Notes under the pieces: model-generated
What the model was told of the DNA's origin: nothing
What the model saw: the letters and a program-made list of their open reading frames with translations, nothing else
The model's database searches: none
Translations under genes and position numbers: made by a program
In this document: piece by piece, positions 17,691-26,450 of the stretch
Layout of the letters: the number at the start of each line of letters is the position of its first letter
Numbering within the stretch: position 1 is the first letter of the stretch
Source: Promethearchaeota archaeon
GTDB taxonomy: Archaea; Asgardarchaeota; Lokiarchaeia; Sigynarchaeales; SOKP01
Assembly (NCBI GenBank): GCA_016839635.1
Contig: JAEOTV010000096.1
Span: forward strand, 1-63,820
DNA length: 63,820 bases
Direction: 5' to 3'

Positions 17691-18866
17691 ATGAATATTT
17701 TAATAATTTCACATTTTTTTCCTCCACACAAAGGGGGAGTTGAAACCGCTTCTTACAATACAGCAAAGGGGTTAGCAAATCGTGGTCATAATATAGTAGT
17801 ACTAACAAGTAAATGTGAAAAAGCATCCCCAAAATACCAAAATATGAATGGATTTTTTGTATATAGGTTTAAATCTTTTTATCCTCCTGAAATTAAGGGG
17901 ATTCATCAAACCTCGAGTTTTGGAATTATGCCAAAAGCTTTTTTTAAATTAACAAAAATTATAAAAAAACACCAAATTCAATTAATCCATGCAGAGGGGC
18001 GATTATTTCCAATTACAATTCTTACTACCTTATTTAATAGAATAATTTTTAAAAGACCAATGTATCTTACCGTTCAAGGCAGATTAGAGATTGGTCTTAC
18101 CGGATTAATTGAAAATATATTTGATAAACTAATTACAAAAAATCTATATCAAAACCTTAAAAAAATTATATGTGTGAGTGAATCTCTTAGGAAAAGGCTT
18201 TTAAATTTTAAAATAAAACCAAAAAAATTAACTGTTATTCCAAATGGAGTAGATATAACTGTTTTTTCTAAAAAACAAACCTCAAAATATCTTGATCAAT
18301 ATCTCAAGGGTAAAAAAAATCCAAAGAAAATAGTCTTTGTAGGTAGATTAGATGCTCAAAAAGGTGTGGAATACTTAATTAAGGCTATACCGTATGTCAT
18401 AAGAGAAATCAAGAATGTCCATTTCTTTATTCTAGGTAATGGAAATCTAGAGGTTCAATTGAAAAAATTAGCGAAATTATTAAATCTATTCTCACATTTG
18501 ACTTTTCTAGATATGATACCTTTAGAAAAAATGCCAGATTTTTATTCTTCAGCAGATGTATTTTGTCTGCCTTCAATTCATGAAGGATTCCCTCTGAGTA
18601 TAGCTGAAGCTTTATCAATTGGATTAGTAATCATTGCATCCTCAACTGAAGGAGTACCTGAAGCTATAACTGAAGGAAAAAATGGATTTTTAGTTGAACC
18701 AAAAAATGTAAATCAACTAAGTAAAAAATTAATTAAAGTTTTAACACTTTCAGACGAAGAGATCAGAGAAATTGAAAATAACAATGTTAAATTAGCGAAA
18801 GATAAATATTCATGGGATAAAATTACTCACCAAATTTTAAAAGTATATAGAGAGAGTTTGAAATAG
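17691..18866 (+). CDS. Glycosyltransferase family 4 (GT4)
   Basis: A 391-residue GT4 of classic form: ISHFFPPHKGGVETASYNTA at the N-terminus (GGVE loop), IHAEGRLFPI, IPNGVD between domains, then KIVFVGRLDAQKGVEYLI, GNGNLEVQLKKL, and EGFPLSIAEALSIGLV (E-x7-E) with STEGVPEAI. All usual catalytic and donor-binding features are in place. The start ATG follows AAATAA and directly precedes the first strand. It is followed 246 bases later by a DPM-like GT2 on the same strand. Acceptor and sugar unknown. Confidence 0.92.
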   Translation: MNILIISHFFPPHKGGVETASYNTAKGLANRGHNIVVLTSKCEKASPKYQNMNGFFVYRFKSFYPPEIKGIHQTSSFGIMPKAFFKLTKIIKKHQIQLIHAEGRLFPITILTTLFNRIIFKRPMYLTVQGRLEIGLTGLIENIFDKLITKNLYQNLKKIICVSESLRKRLLNFKIKPKKLTVIPNGVDITVFSKKQTSKYLDQYLKGKKNPKKIVFVGRLDAQKGVEYLIKAIPYVIREIKNVHFFILGNGNLEVQLKKLAKLLNLFSHLTFLDMIPLEKMPDFYSSADVFCLPSIHEGFPLSIAEALSIGLVIIASSTEGVPEAITEGKNGFLVEPKNVNQLSKKLIKVLTLSDEEIREIENNNVKLAKDKYSWDKITHQILKVYRESLK

Positions 18867-19096
18867 TCTTATTATTATCCTTTAATAATTGATTTTGGAA
18901 TAATCATAATAAATCCAATTTCAGTTTCTTTTGAGTAATAGTTGAATAAAATTGAAGCATAATTTAATCAAATGGTTATTTAATCAAATAAATTTTTATG
19001 GAATAATGATCATAATTGTAATAATAATATTATTAAAAAAATTAAAAATTTTTAATAAAATCTTTATCAGAATAAATTCATTTTCGAGTAAATTAT

Positions 19097-19103
19097 AAGA
19101 GGA
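19097..19103 (+). promoter_or_regulatory. Shine-Dalgarno motif AAGAGGA supporting a TTG start
   Basis: AAGAGGA lies 9 bases before the TTG at 19113. It decides the start of the GT2 gene, because no in-frame ATG lies close upstream and the N-terminus aligns with the paralogue at 54096 (KSLSTNA against KILSTDK). Confidence 0.5.
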
Positions 19104-19112
19104 TTTAGCCAA

Positions 19113-19949
19113 TTGAAAAGTCTAAGCACAAATGCAATTATAAATTCAATTTTAAAGAAAAATGAAGAATATAATTTAGAAACTTACCATCAATTTAAAG
19201 AATTTTTTAAAGAAGCTAAAATTAATTATACTGATAAAGAAAGCGTTCTAATTTCTATAATTATACCTGTATATAATGAAGAAAAAACAATAAAATTTCT
19301 CTTAGAAAATTTACCGAAAGGTAAGACAATTGAAATTATTGTAATTGATGATAATTCCTTTGATGGAAGTCTAAAAGAGATTAAAAAATTTAAGTTTATT
19401 TCCCAATTAAAGATAATAAAACATAGAAAAAATAGGGGTTATGGAGGAGCTCTTCTCTCTGGTATTAAAAAAGCAAATGGGCAAATAATTATTACAATGG
19501 ATTCTGACGGTCAACATCGACCGGAAGATATATCCAGTCTAATAAGCCCTATATTAAACCAAGAAGCAGATATTGCAATTGGTTCTAGATATAAAGGATC
19601 TTATGATTATAAATTACCATTATCTACAAGATTGGGAGAAGCGTGTTTAGAAAAAATTATTCAAATATTTTTCAATTGTAAAATCTGTAATAATCAGAGT
19701 GGTTTTCGAGCCTTCAATAGAAAATCTTTAGATGTTTTTTTAAATACAAAATATTTAGATTTTGCCTTTGCTACTGAAGTTCTTTTAAAAGCTTCAATAA
19801 AGGGTTATAAAATTAAAGAGATACCCGTTAATATAGTAAAACGTGAATATGGAGTCTCTAAAATCATTCTACCTAAATTATTTCTATCAATCATATCATG
19901 TTTATTCATCTATATTCTTAAAAAGATAAAAAAGATCTTCCTAAGATAA
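19113..19949 (+). CDS. GT2, dolichol-phosphate-sugar-synthase-like
   Basis: A 278-residue GT-A/GT2 enzyme, probably a polyprenyl-phosphate monosaccharide synthase. Motifs: ISIIIPVYNEEKT, VIDDNSFDGS, RGYGGALLSGI, MDSDGQHRPED (metal-binding DSD), and NQSGFRAFNRKS. A C-terminal hydrophobic segment (LFLSIISCLFIYIL) followed by basic residues suggests membrane anchoring. It is the closest paralogue of 54096-54947, which has the same TTG start, the same N-terminal extension of about 45 residues before the first strand, and the same motifs. The order upstream of it, GT4 then GT2, gives no specific hint on the sugar. Confidence 0.9.
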   Translation: MKSLSTNAIINSILKKNEEYNLETYHQFKEFFKEAKINYTDKESVLISIIIPVYNEEKTIKFLLENLPKGKTIEIIVIDDNSFDGSLKEIKKFKFISQLKIIKHRKNRGYGGALLSGIKKANGQIIITMDSDGQHRPEDISSLISPILNQEADIAIGSRYKGSYDYKLPLSTRLGEACLEKIIQIFFNCKICNNQSGFRAFNRKSLDVFLNTKYLDFAFATEVLLKASIKGYKIKEIPVNIVKREYGVSKIILPKLFLSIISCLFIYILKKIKKIFLR

Positions 19950-19995
19950 ACAAAACAAATTGAAAATTTGATTAACGTAACTCGAACTTATTTAT

Positions 19996-21150
19996 TTAAT
20001 GTTTAGAATAAAGGTCTATAAGTTTTCTATAAATATTATATATTTTATCTGTAACAACATCCCATGAGTATTCTTTTTCGATTAATCTTCTTCCATTTTT
20101 ACCCAATTCTCTCATTTTATTATTATCATTTACTATTTCCGAAATTAAGTCAACAGCATTATTATAATTTGTTATATCATATAAATATCCATTTTCATTA
20201 TTAGATATAATACCAGAGATACCACCAACATTTGTAGATACAACAGGAGTTTCACACGCTAAACTTTCATGTATTACATTTGGAATTCCTTCAAAACGAG
20301 AAGTTATTAGTAATAGTTTACTCATATTATAAATATCTTGAATGTTTTCATACGGATAATATGGAATATACTTTAATGGGAGTTTATTTTGGGCATCTAA
20401 TACAAGTTTTTTTAAATCTCCTCTTCCAACTATTAAAAATTTTAGTTTTTTATCTTTCTTATATAGCTTTTTAATAATTTCAATATAAATATCAATACCT
20501 TTAATATATGATAAACGGGTTGCTAAAAGTGTAATATATTTTCTTTCAATAGTATCGTCTCGTTTAAATTTCTGTACATCAACTCCATCTGGAATATAAA
20601 AACTCTTCTCTTCTTTAATCTTATACCGTTTTCTTAATGTAAATAAGTCAGTTTCTGCCCCAGATATTATAATATCCGCTACTCTAAAAGTATATTTACC
20701 AATTATTCTATCAAATAATTTTTCTTTAAAGATTAATTGAAAGTTTTCAAATGTGTTTAGATCTAAATAATACGGCGTTTGAATACCCCCATGTGTGTGG
20801 ACTATAAATGGAAAATTCTTATTTTTTTTTAGTAATGCACATTGGAGCGTAGAGAAAAAATAATATCCATGAGCATGAATTATATCGTACTCTTGATAAT
20901 GGTTTTTTATATATGACAAAATGTAGAATAACGGATTTTTATCCCAAAGAAAAGAATAACATTTATTATAAAGAATCCTTATATTATCATTTAGATATTC
21001 AATTTTATTATATTTACCAGTTAAATTTGTCGTTAGAATATCACATTTAACATTTTTCTTATTTAATAAGTTAATAGAAATATTTTTACAATAGAATGGT
21101 AAACCTCCGATATAATCTGGTGGAAAGGGAACAACCCGTAATATTTTCAT
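19996..21150 (-). CDS. Glycosyltransferase family 4 (GT4)
   Basis: A 384-residue GT4 enzyme. The N-terminus MKILRVVPFPPDYIGGLP carries the GG loop. Further motifs are IHAHGYYFFSTL, IPDGVDVQKFKRDD, LLATRLSYIKGIDIYI, VGRGDLKKLV and EGIPNVIHESLACETPVV (E-x7-E), followed by STNVGGISGII. It is complete and of normal length. The ATG at 21150 fits the first beta strand. It converges on the GT2 at 19113 (46-base gap) and has a decayed SDR fragment upstream on the opposite strand. Substrate unknown. Confidence 0.91.
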   Translation of the reverse strand: MKILRVVPFPPDYIGGLPFYCKNISINLLNKKNVKCDILTTNLTGKYNKIEYLNDNIRILYNKCYSFLWDKNPLFYILSYIKNHYQEYDIIHAHGYYFFSTLQCALLKKNKNFPFIVHTHGGIQTPYYLDLNTFENFQLIFKEKLFDRIIGKYTFRVADIIISGAETDLFTLRKRYKIKEEKSFYIPDGVDVQKFKRDDTIERKYITLLATRLSYIKGIDIYIEIIKKLYKKDKKLKFLIVGRGDLKKLVLDAQNKLPLKYIPYYPYENIQDIYNMSKLLLITSRFEGIPNVIHESLACETPVVSTNVGGISGIISNNENGYLYDITNYNNAVDLISEIVNDNNKMRELGKNGRRLIEKEYSWDVVTDKIYNIYRKLIDLYSKH

Positions 21151-21275
21151 ATTGTAAATTTTTTCAGTTTCAATTAATAGTATAGAAATTTAATTTTCAA
21201 TTTATACCTTTTAACTTAAAATTTAATTTAAGTCTTTTTTGTGTATATCATAATAAAGAAGACTTTAATTCTTAA

Positions 21276-21491
21276 ATTTTTTATAATACCAGAATGGGAT
21301 TTTTTGGATATAATATCTGTAAAATTCTAGTTGAGTCTAAAGAGAATGATATATATATTATTAACAATCTTACCATTGATAAATAGGACGATATTTTTTT
21401 AAACTTAGTTAAAAAACAATTTGGATGCTTTAATTTTGTGAAACATAAAATCTTTAAAATTTTAAAACTTCAAAAATTTAAAATTAACTAA
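21276..21491 (+). pseudogene. Decayed N-terminus of an SDR-type nucleotide-sugar epimerase/dehydratase
   Basis: This fragment fills most of the 344-base gap 21151-21494. Reading from 21276 gives IFYNTRMGFFGYNICKILVE, then SKENDIYIINNLTIDK, a TAG at 21384-21386, then DDIFLNLVKKQFGCFNFVKH and a TAA at 21489. This matches the start of an extended SDR (ILVTGGxGFxGxNI, then IDNL with a basic residue, then F-I-x-x-D). The glycine-rich loop is half degraded, there is an in-frame stop, and the other two thirds of the protein are missing. It ends 3 bases before the GT4 at 21495. The remaining 125 bases (21151-21275) are plain AT-rich DNA. Confidence 0.5.
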
Positions 21492-21494
21492 ATT

Positions 21495-22670
21495 ATGAAT
21501 ATATTAAGAATTAGCACTAGAATTTATCCAGATGTAGGAGGACCAGCGAAACAAGCAAGGATTTTATCTGAATTCTTTTCTAACAATGAATTTTCATCAT
21601 TTAATATTACCTGTCTACCTAAAAATAAATATAATATTAAAAAAGAGAAAATTAACAAAAACTTTATAATTTATTATTTACCTCTTCATGCTCCTAAAAT
21701 CAATCTAGGTCTTTTTAGATATTTAGGTTTTATAATTAAATATCTTATTTATGGATTTATTAAATCTATTAAAATACATAGAAAATTCCATATAGATATC
21801 ATTCATGCTCATACTCCACCTCCTCCCGGTTTTATCGCTTATATTATGTCCAAAATATTTAGAATTCCATATTTTTACACAATACACGGTTTAGATTATC
21901 CTCTTCCTAATTTTGATATAAAAACTGTTGTTAAAAATTCTAAAAAGACATTTACTATAACTAGAAAGATGGAAAATTACTTAACATACAAATTTAAATT
22001 AATTAATATTAATTGGCTTTATAATGGAATTGAAACTTCAAAATATTTTCATATAAATTCCATAGAACAAAAAGAGGATATTATAAAACAGCTAGATCTT
22101 AATTCTATAATAAAAAAAGATGATTTTATTATCTCATACATCGGATTTATGATTTTTCAACAAAAAGTTAAGGGAATGATTGATTTTCTACATGCTTTTA
22201 ATTTATTCTTAGAAGATCTAGATGAAATTGAAAGAAAGAAAATTAAATTATTATATATAGGAGATGGAAAGTATTCTCCTAATTTGGAAAGAAAAATAAG
22301 TAAACTTAATTTACAAAATAATGCTTTTATTATAGGAAAAAGAAAAGAAATAAAGGAAATATTAGCTATTACTGATTTGTTAGCCTTAACATCTCATGTA
22401 GAAGGATTTCCAAATGTTTTATTGGAAGCAATGGCATCAAAAGTTCCTTGTTTGGGAACTAATGTAGGAGAAATAAAATTTATAATAGGGGACACGGGTT
22501 ATATTGTTGAACCAGGAGATTTTAAAAATATTAAAAAGAAGCTAAATGAATTTCTAAATTTATCAGTAGAAGAACGAATTAAATTGGCAGAAAAAGCATT
22601 TATTAGAGTAAAATATCATTTTGATATTAATTCAGTTGGAAAAAAGTTGATAAACCAATATACTTTTTAA
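21495..22670 (+). CDS. Glycosyltransferase family 4 (GT4), paralogue of the gene at 16300
   Basis: A 391-residue GT4 enzyme. N-terminus MNILRISTRIYPDVGGPA, then IIHAHTPPPPGFIAYI, TIHGLDYPLP and IGFMIFQQKVKGMIDFL. The donor site is YIGDGKYSPNLERK and EGFPNVLLEAMASKVP (E-x7-E), followed by TNVGEIKFII. It is paralogous over its full length to 16300-17502 but lies on the opposite strand. Its ATG follows directly after the relic SDR fragment, so its promoter may lie inside that decayed sequence. Converges on the GT4 at 22705. Confidence 0.91.
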   Translation: MNILRISTRIYPDVGGPAKQARILSEFFSNNEFSSFNITCLPKNKYNIKKEKINKNFIIYYLPLHAPKINLGLFRYLGFIIKYLIYGFIKSIKIHRKFHIDIIHAHTPPPPGFIAYIMSKIFRIPYFYTIHGLDYPLPNFDIKTVVKNSKKTFTITRKMENYLTYKFKLININWLYNGIETSKYFHINSIEQKEDIIKQLDLNSIIKKDDFIISYIGFMIFQQKVKGMIDFLHAFNLFLEDLDEIERKKIKLLYIGDGKYSPNLERKISKLNLQNNAFIIGKRKEIKEILAITDLLALTSHVEGFPNVLLEAMASKVPCLGTNVGEIKFIIGDTGYIVEPGDFKNIKKKLNEFLNLSVEERIKLAEKAFIRVKYHFDINSVGKKLINQYTF

Positions 22671-22704
22671 ATATTATATTCAAACTATTTACAAATTTTA
22701 TATT

Positions 22705-23850
22705 TTAGAAAGATTCAAATAAATTTATCCAATAGCTTTTAATTCTCTCAATATTAAAAAAATCCGCTCTTTTTAGAGAGATCTCTTTATAATTTTTTAT
22801 TAATTTTTTGTTCCTTGCTAAAATTATCATTTTTTCTGCTAAATCTTCAGAATCTTTGACATTTACTAAAAATCCATATCTTCCATTATCTAAAATTTCA
22901 CTTGGACCTGTTTCACAGTTAGTTGATATAATTGGAAGTCCACATGCCATTGCTTCAATTAGAACCATTGGGAGACCTTCATATAAGGAAGAAAATACAA
23001 AAATATTTGATTTTTCAAGATACTTAAAAGGATTTTCCTTATATCCAAGAAAAATTACATCCTTATTTAAATTCTTATTTAGTATTAATAATTCTAACTC
23101 ATTTTTTAATGGGCCATCTCCTATAAATATCAATTTTGAATTTGGAACTACCTTTTTTAGAATGGAAAATGCTTCAATTAAATATATATGTCCTTTAGAT
23201 TCTATTAATCGTCCCATCGTAATAAATTTTAGTATATCGTCATCATTAAAGATTTTTTCAAATTCTAAATAAATTTCCTTTTTCATTTCTTTGATTTTAG
23301 CAATGTTAATACCATTGTAGATGGTTTCTAATTTGCTTTTACTAATGCCGTATTTTTCATAAAAAATACTTTGTACATCCTTAGAAATTGTAATAATTTT
23401 ATCAACTAATTTTAAAGAATAAAACAATTTCAATAACAAATTGAGATAACTTTTACGTTCTTTATAAGCAATTTTAGGATTAGTGTGTGTAACAACAATT
23501 AATGGAATTTTAAATCGAAATAAAATTTTTGACAAAATTGAATAAATATTTGTAAGATCCATATTAGATAAAATAATATCAGGAGAAATTTTTTTTATTA
23601 TTTTATAGATTCTAAAAGGTCTAATAAAAGTATAAAATTTAAATGAACTTAGAATCTTTCCTCTTAATCCTATATTCTCTCTTAATGAATAATAATTTCC
23701 TTTAAATGGATAAAGATTTTTAAAATCATGAATAGTTAATATAAAAATGTAATATTTCTTTGATAATTGTGTTGTTAAATTTGATATTGCCCTCTCTGCC
23801 CCTCCTCCTCTCTTTAAAGAATGTATTACAATTAATACTTTTTTCTTCAT
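22705..23850 (-). CDS. Glycosyltransferase family 4 (GT4)
   Basis: A 381-residue GT4 enzyme. N-terminus KVLIVIHSLKRGGGAERAIS has the GGAER acceptor loop typical of the family. Then NIYSILSKILFRFKIPLIVV, IYNGINIAKIK, ITMGRLIESKGHIYLIEAF, IGDGPLKNELELLI and EGLPMVLIEAMACGLPII (E-x7-E), followed by TNCETGPSEIL, which is common in N-acetylgalactosaminyl or galactosyl GT4 proteins (weak hint only). The ATG at 23850 is two codons before the first strand. Upstream lies a gene-free region of 664 bases. Confidence 0.92.
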   Translation of the reverse strand: MKKKVLIVIHSLKRGGGAERAISNLTTQLSKKYYIFILTIHDFKNLYPFKGNYYSLRENIGLRGKILSSFKFYTFIRPFRIYKIIKKISPDIILSNMDLTNIYSILSKILFRFKIPLIVVTHTNPKIAYKERKSYLNLLLKLFYSLKLVDKIITISKDVQSIFYEKYGISKSKLETIYNGINIAKIKEMKKEIYLEFEKIFNDDDILKFITMGRLIESKGHIYLIEAFSILKKVVPNSKLIFIGDGPLKNELELLILNKNLNKDVIFLGYKENPFKYLEKSNIFVFSSLYEGLPMVLIEAMACGLPIISTNCETGPSEILDNGRYGFLVNVKDSEDLAEKMIILARNKKLIKNYKEISLKRADFFNIERIKSYWINLFESF

Positions 23851-24514
23851 ATGTTGATTAATATTGATTAATCAATTAGAATATTTTGATTACTTTTGTC
23901 TATTCTCTTTCTTCCTTTTTTAATATCTTATTAGCTTTTTTGGTATAATCTCATAAACGAGTATAATTAGAATAAAACTAAATCTTTTTTTTTAAAGTGC
24001 TTTTCCTTGATCTACTACCGAATTTATAGCTCTTTGAATTTTTTCAGAATCTCCAAGATTATAGTGTTTAGGCGGTTTCAAATCATTATCTAATTTTTAA
24101 TCTAAAGGAATTCTAGTTTGAATAATTAATTTCATAATCTGTCACTCAAAAAATCTTAAAGTTCTAATGAAAATTTACTTTACATTTTTTTGTCAATTTT
24201 TTATCTTTTAACCCTTCTACTGATATTGGATTTAGAACTGAATTATTAATATTGTTACGTTTGATGATTGAATTAAATTCCAAACTCTTGTAGCATCTCC
24301 ATATAAGGGTTAAAGAATATTTCTATGAGGGAGATTAATTAATGTATCCCTGTTTTATAATAGTTTTAAGTTTTCTCAAAATGTAGTATGGAATTTTATT
24401 AGAAAAGAGAAATTATGGATTTTACTTATTTTTGTCATGCCAAAAAGTAAAGCTTAATTTATTAAAAAATTTTAAACTAAATTATGATATTAGTTATTTT
24501 TTTTTAAGTTAATT
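23851..24514. other. Long gene-free region with minus-strand coding relics
   Basis: A gap of 664 bases with no intact gene. The minus strand holds scattered protein-like fragments in different frames: NPYMEMLQEFGI (about 24276-24311), SVLNPISVEGLKDKKLTKK (about 24190-24250), and a C-terminal piece reading LDNDLKPPKHYNLGD, then SEKIQRAINSVVDQGKAL and TAA at about 23994-24090. Stops and frameshifts separate them. Part of this relic (24032-24140) is repeated at 26451-26559. I do not recognise the ancestral family. The plus strand must also hold the promoter for the gene at 24515; I see no clear box. Confidence 0.4.
24032..24140 (-). repeat. Degenerate 109-bp direct repeat, copy 1
   Basis: Aligns without gaps to 26451-26559, both read on the minus strand. 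In the first 65 positions, from AGATTAT to GATAATGATTTGAAA, about 50 are identical by hand count. The translated frame is shared (LDNDLK, then KH, then EKIQ), so the copies look like two remnants of one coding sequence. In this copy the frame carries a stop just before LDNDLK and continues past the repeat to QGKAL and a TAA. The two copies flank the deacetylase and formyltransferase genes. Confidence 0.55.
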
Positions 24515-25558
24515 ATGGTTTATATGTCTAAATGTAATATAATGAAAAATTCTTCAAATATCGGGAATGACAAAAAAGGAAAATTAGTTTTCTCATTAGA
24601 TTTTGAATTATTTTGGGGAATGTTAGATAAAAAACTCTTAAAAAATTATGAAAAGAACATATTAGGAGTATATAAGTTTATACCATTATTATTAAAACTT
24701 TTCAAAAAATATAAAATTCATGCTACATGGGCGGTAATTGGTTTTTTATTTTTTAATACCTGGGAGGAATTGAGTAAAAATATCCCTAAATTGATTCCTA
24801 ATTATAAAAATAGAATATTATCTTCATATGAATACTTTAAAAATATTAGAAAGAATAAGGACAAATTAAAATTTCATTTTGCTCCAGGATTAATTGAATT
24901 AATTCAATCATATCCGAATCAAGAAATTGCTACACATACGTTTTCTCATTATTACTGTTTAGAAAAAGGATCAAATCTAGATACATTCAGGGAAGATTTA
25001 AAGATGTTTATCAAAATAGCACAAAGTAATAAGATTTTCATTAAAAGTATTGTTTTTCCAAGAAATCAATATTCTAAAAAAAATTTGAATATTTGTAAAG
25101 AATTAGGAATAAAATCTTATAGAGGAAATCAAAGATTTAATTTATTTAAAGGAAGAAATGGATTTAAGGATAAACTGTACATAAAAGTATTAAATTTCTT
25201 AGATTACTTTTTTAATATATTAGGACATCACGCTTATTCCATTGATAGTATTAAAAATTCTTGTCCAGTAAATATAACCGCTAGTAGATTTATATTTTGG
25301 TATTCAAATAAATTAAAATTTTTAGAACCTTTAAGATTAAGAAGAATTTATTTAGATATGATTTATGCAGCAAAAAATGGACTTATTTTTCATATATGGG
25401 GGCACCCACATAATTTTGGAAAAAATATAAAAAAAAATTTGATCTTTTTTAAAAAAATTTTAGAACTCTATTTATATCTTAATGAAAAATACGGTTTTGA
25501 AAGTTTAAATATGTGTGAGTTAACAAATCAAATTTTAGAGATGAATAATTATAAATAA
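24515..25558 (+). CDS. Polysaccharide deacetylase-like protein (NodB/CE4 family)
   Basis: A 347-residue protein with the CE4 deacetylase layout. Motif 1 is LVFSLDFELFWG (D29 and E31 where most members have DD). Motif 2 is THTFSHYYC (H141 and H145, metal ligands). A third region is IVFPRNQYSKKNLNICKELG, and near the C-terminus HIWGHPHNFG supplies the late histidine. It would remove an N- or O-acyl group from a sugar. No signal peptide is visible, so it may act on a cytoplasmic precursor. The first 20 residues are hydrophilic and poorly conserved in type; M4 and M10 are alternative starts. It is followed after 16 bases by a formyltransferase: a deacetylase exposing an amine that the next enzyme formylates would make sense (inference). 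Confidence 0.78.
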   Translation: MVYMSKCNIMKNSSNIGNDKKGKLVFSLDFELFWGMLDKKLLKNYEKNILGVYKFIPLLLKLFKKYKIHATWAVIGFLFFNTWEELSKNIPKLIPNYKNRILSSYEYFKNIRKNKDKLKFHFAPGLIELIQSYPNQEIATHTFSHYYCLEKGSNLDTFREDLKMFIKIAQSNKIFIKSIVFPRNQYSKKNLNICKELGIKSYRGNQRFNLFKGRNGFKDKLYIKVLNFLDYFFNILGHHAYSIDSIKNSCPVNITASRFIFWYSNKLKFLEPLRLRRIYLDMIYAAKNGLIFHIWGHPHNFGKNIKKNLIFFKKILELYLYLNEKYGFESLNMCELTNQILEMNNYK

Positions 25559-25574
25559 CAGTAATATTTTAATT

Positions 25575-26324
25575 TTGAGCGGTAGAGATAAATCGACAAT
25601 CTATATTTATAATTCGTTAAAAAAATATTATAAGATAGAAAATGTAATTATTGAGAAACATCCTCCATTAATTAGATACTTTAGAAGGCGTATAAAATCT
25701 CTTGGTTTGATAAATGTTGTCGGACAGATATTATTCTTAGGAATTATAGTTCCTTTCTTAAAAATTATTGGCCATAAAAGAATATTAGAAATTAAGAATC
25801 AAAATAATTTTTCAAATGAAAAAATTGAATCAAATAAAATCTCTCATGTTAATTCAGTTAATAGCCTGGAAACTATTAAAATAATTAAAAAAATAAATCC
25901 AGACTTAATTTTAGTGAATGGAACGAGGATAATATCAGAGAAAGTACTGAATTGCGTTTCAGCGAGATTTATAAACATGCATATGGGTATTACTCCATTG
26001 TATCGAGGTTTACATGGAGGTTATTGGGCGTTAGCAAATCTTGATAAAGTTAGATGTGGTGTGACTATTCACTATATTGATGAAGGGATTGATACAGGAA
26101 AAATTTTAGAGCAATGTTTGATTTCCATTAATAAAAAAGATAATTTTATAACTTATCCATTGCTTCAATTAGCAGTAGGTATCCCTTTACTTAAAGATGC
26201 ATTATATAACTTAACTAGCAACAAAATACTTATTAAAGCATATCCAGATGGAGATTCAAAATTTTGGAGTCATCCAACTTTTTGGGTATATTTATTAAAT
26301 TTCATAAAATATGGAATTAAGTAG
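25575..26324 (+). CDS. Formyltransferase (Formyl_trans_N), probable sugar N-formyltransferase
   Basis: A protein of about 250 residues with the catalytic fold of methionyl-tRNA and sugar N-formyltransferases and no C-terminal tRNA-binding domain. The catalytic triad is present: FINMHMGITPLYRG (N134, H136) and GVTIHYIDEGIDTG (D173), counting from the TTG at 25575. It likely moves a formyl group from formyl-tetrahydrofolate, or an archaeal equivalent, to an amino sugar. The start is uncertain. In-frame codons upstream read NNSNILIL before SGRDK, and NILIL looks like the first beta strand. No ATG or GTG is available there, so an ATA/ATT start overlapping the upstream stop, or the TTG, must be used. 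Probably co-transcribed with the deacetylase. Confidence 0.82.
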   Translation: MSGRDKSTIYIYNSLKKYYKIENVIIEKHPPLIRYFRRRIKSLGLINVVGQILFLGIIVPFLKIIGHKRILEIKNQNNFSNEKIESNKISHVNSVNSLETIKIIKKINPDLILVNGTRIISEKVLNCVSARFINMHMGITPLYRGLHGGYWALANLDKVRCGVTIHYIDEGIDTGKILEQCLISINKKDNFITYPLLQLAVGIPLLKDALYNLTSNKILIKAYPDGDSKFWSHPTFWVYLLNFIKYGIK

Positions 26325-26450
26325 AATTTATGGGCAAGGATCAAAAGATGGTTAAAATTAAATAAATAATTATATAGTCTTATGAATCTTTAAAATAGGG
26401 GGCATCCAATAAATATGGATTAAAAAACAAATGATGACTCATATTAATAA

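Noticed and set aside
22808..23272. Open frame of 154 codons on the plus strand inside the GT4 at 22705-23850
   Set aside because: It lies wholly antisense to a well-supported GT4 gene, its residues are low in structure, and it carries no motif. It is a shadow of the coding bias of the other strand.
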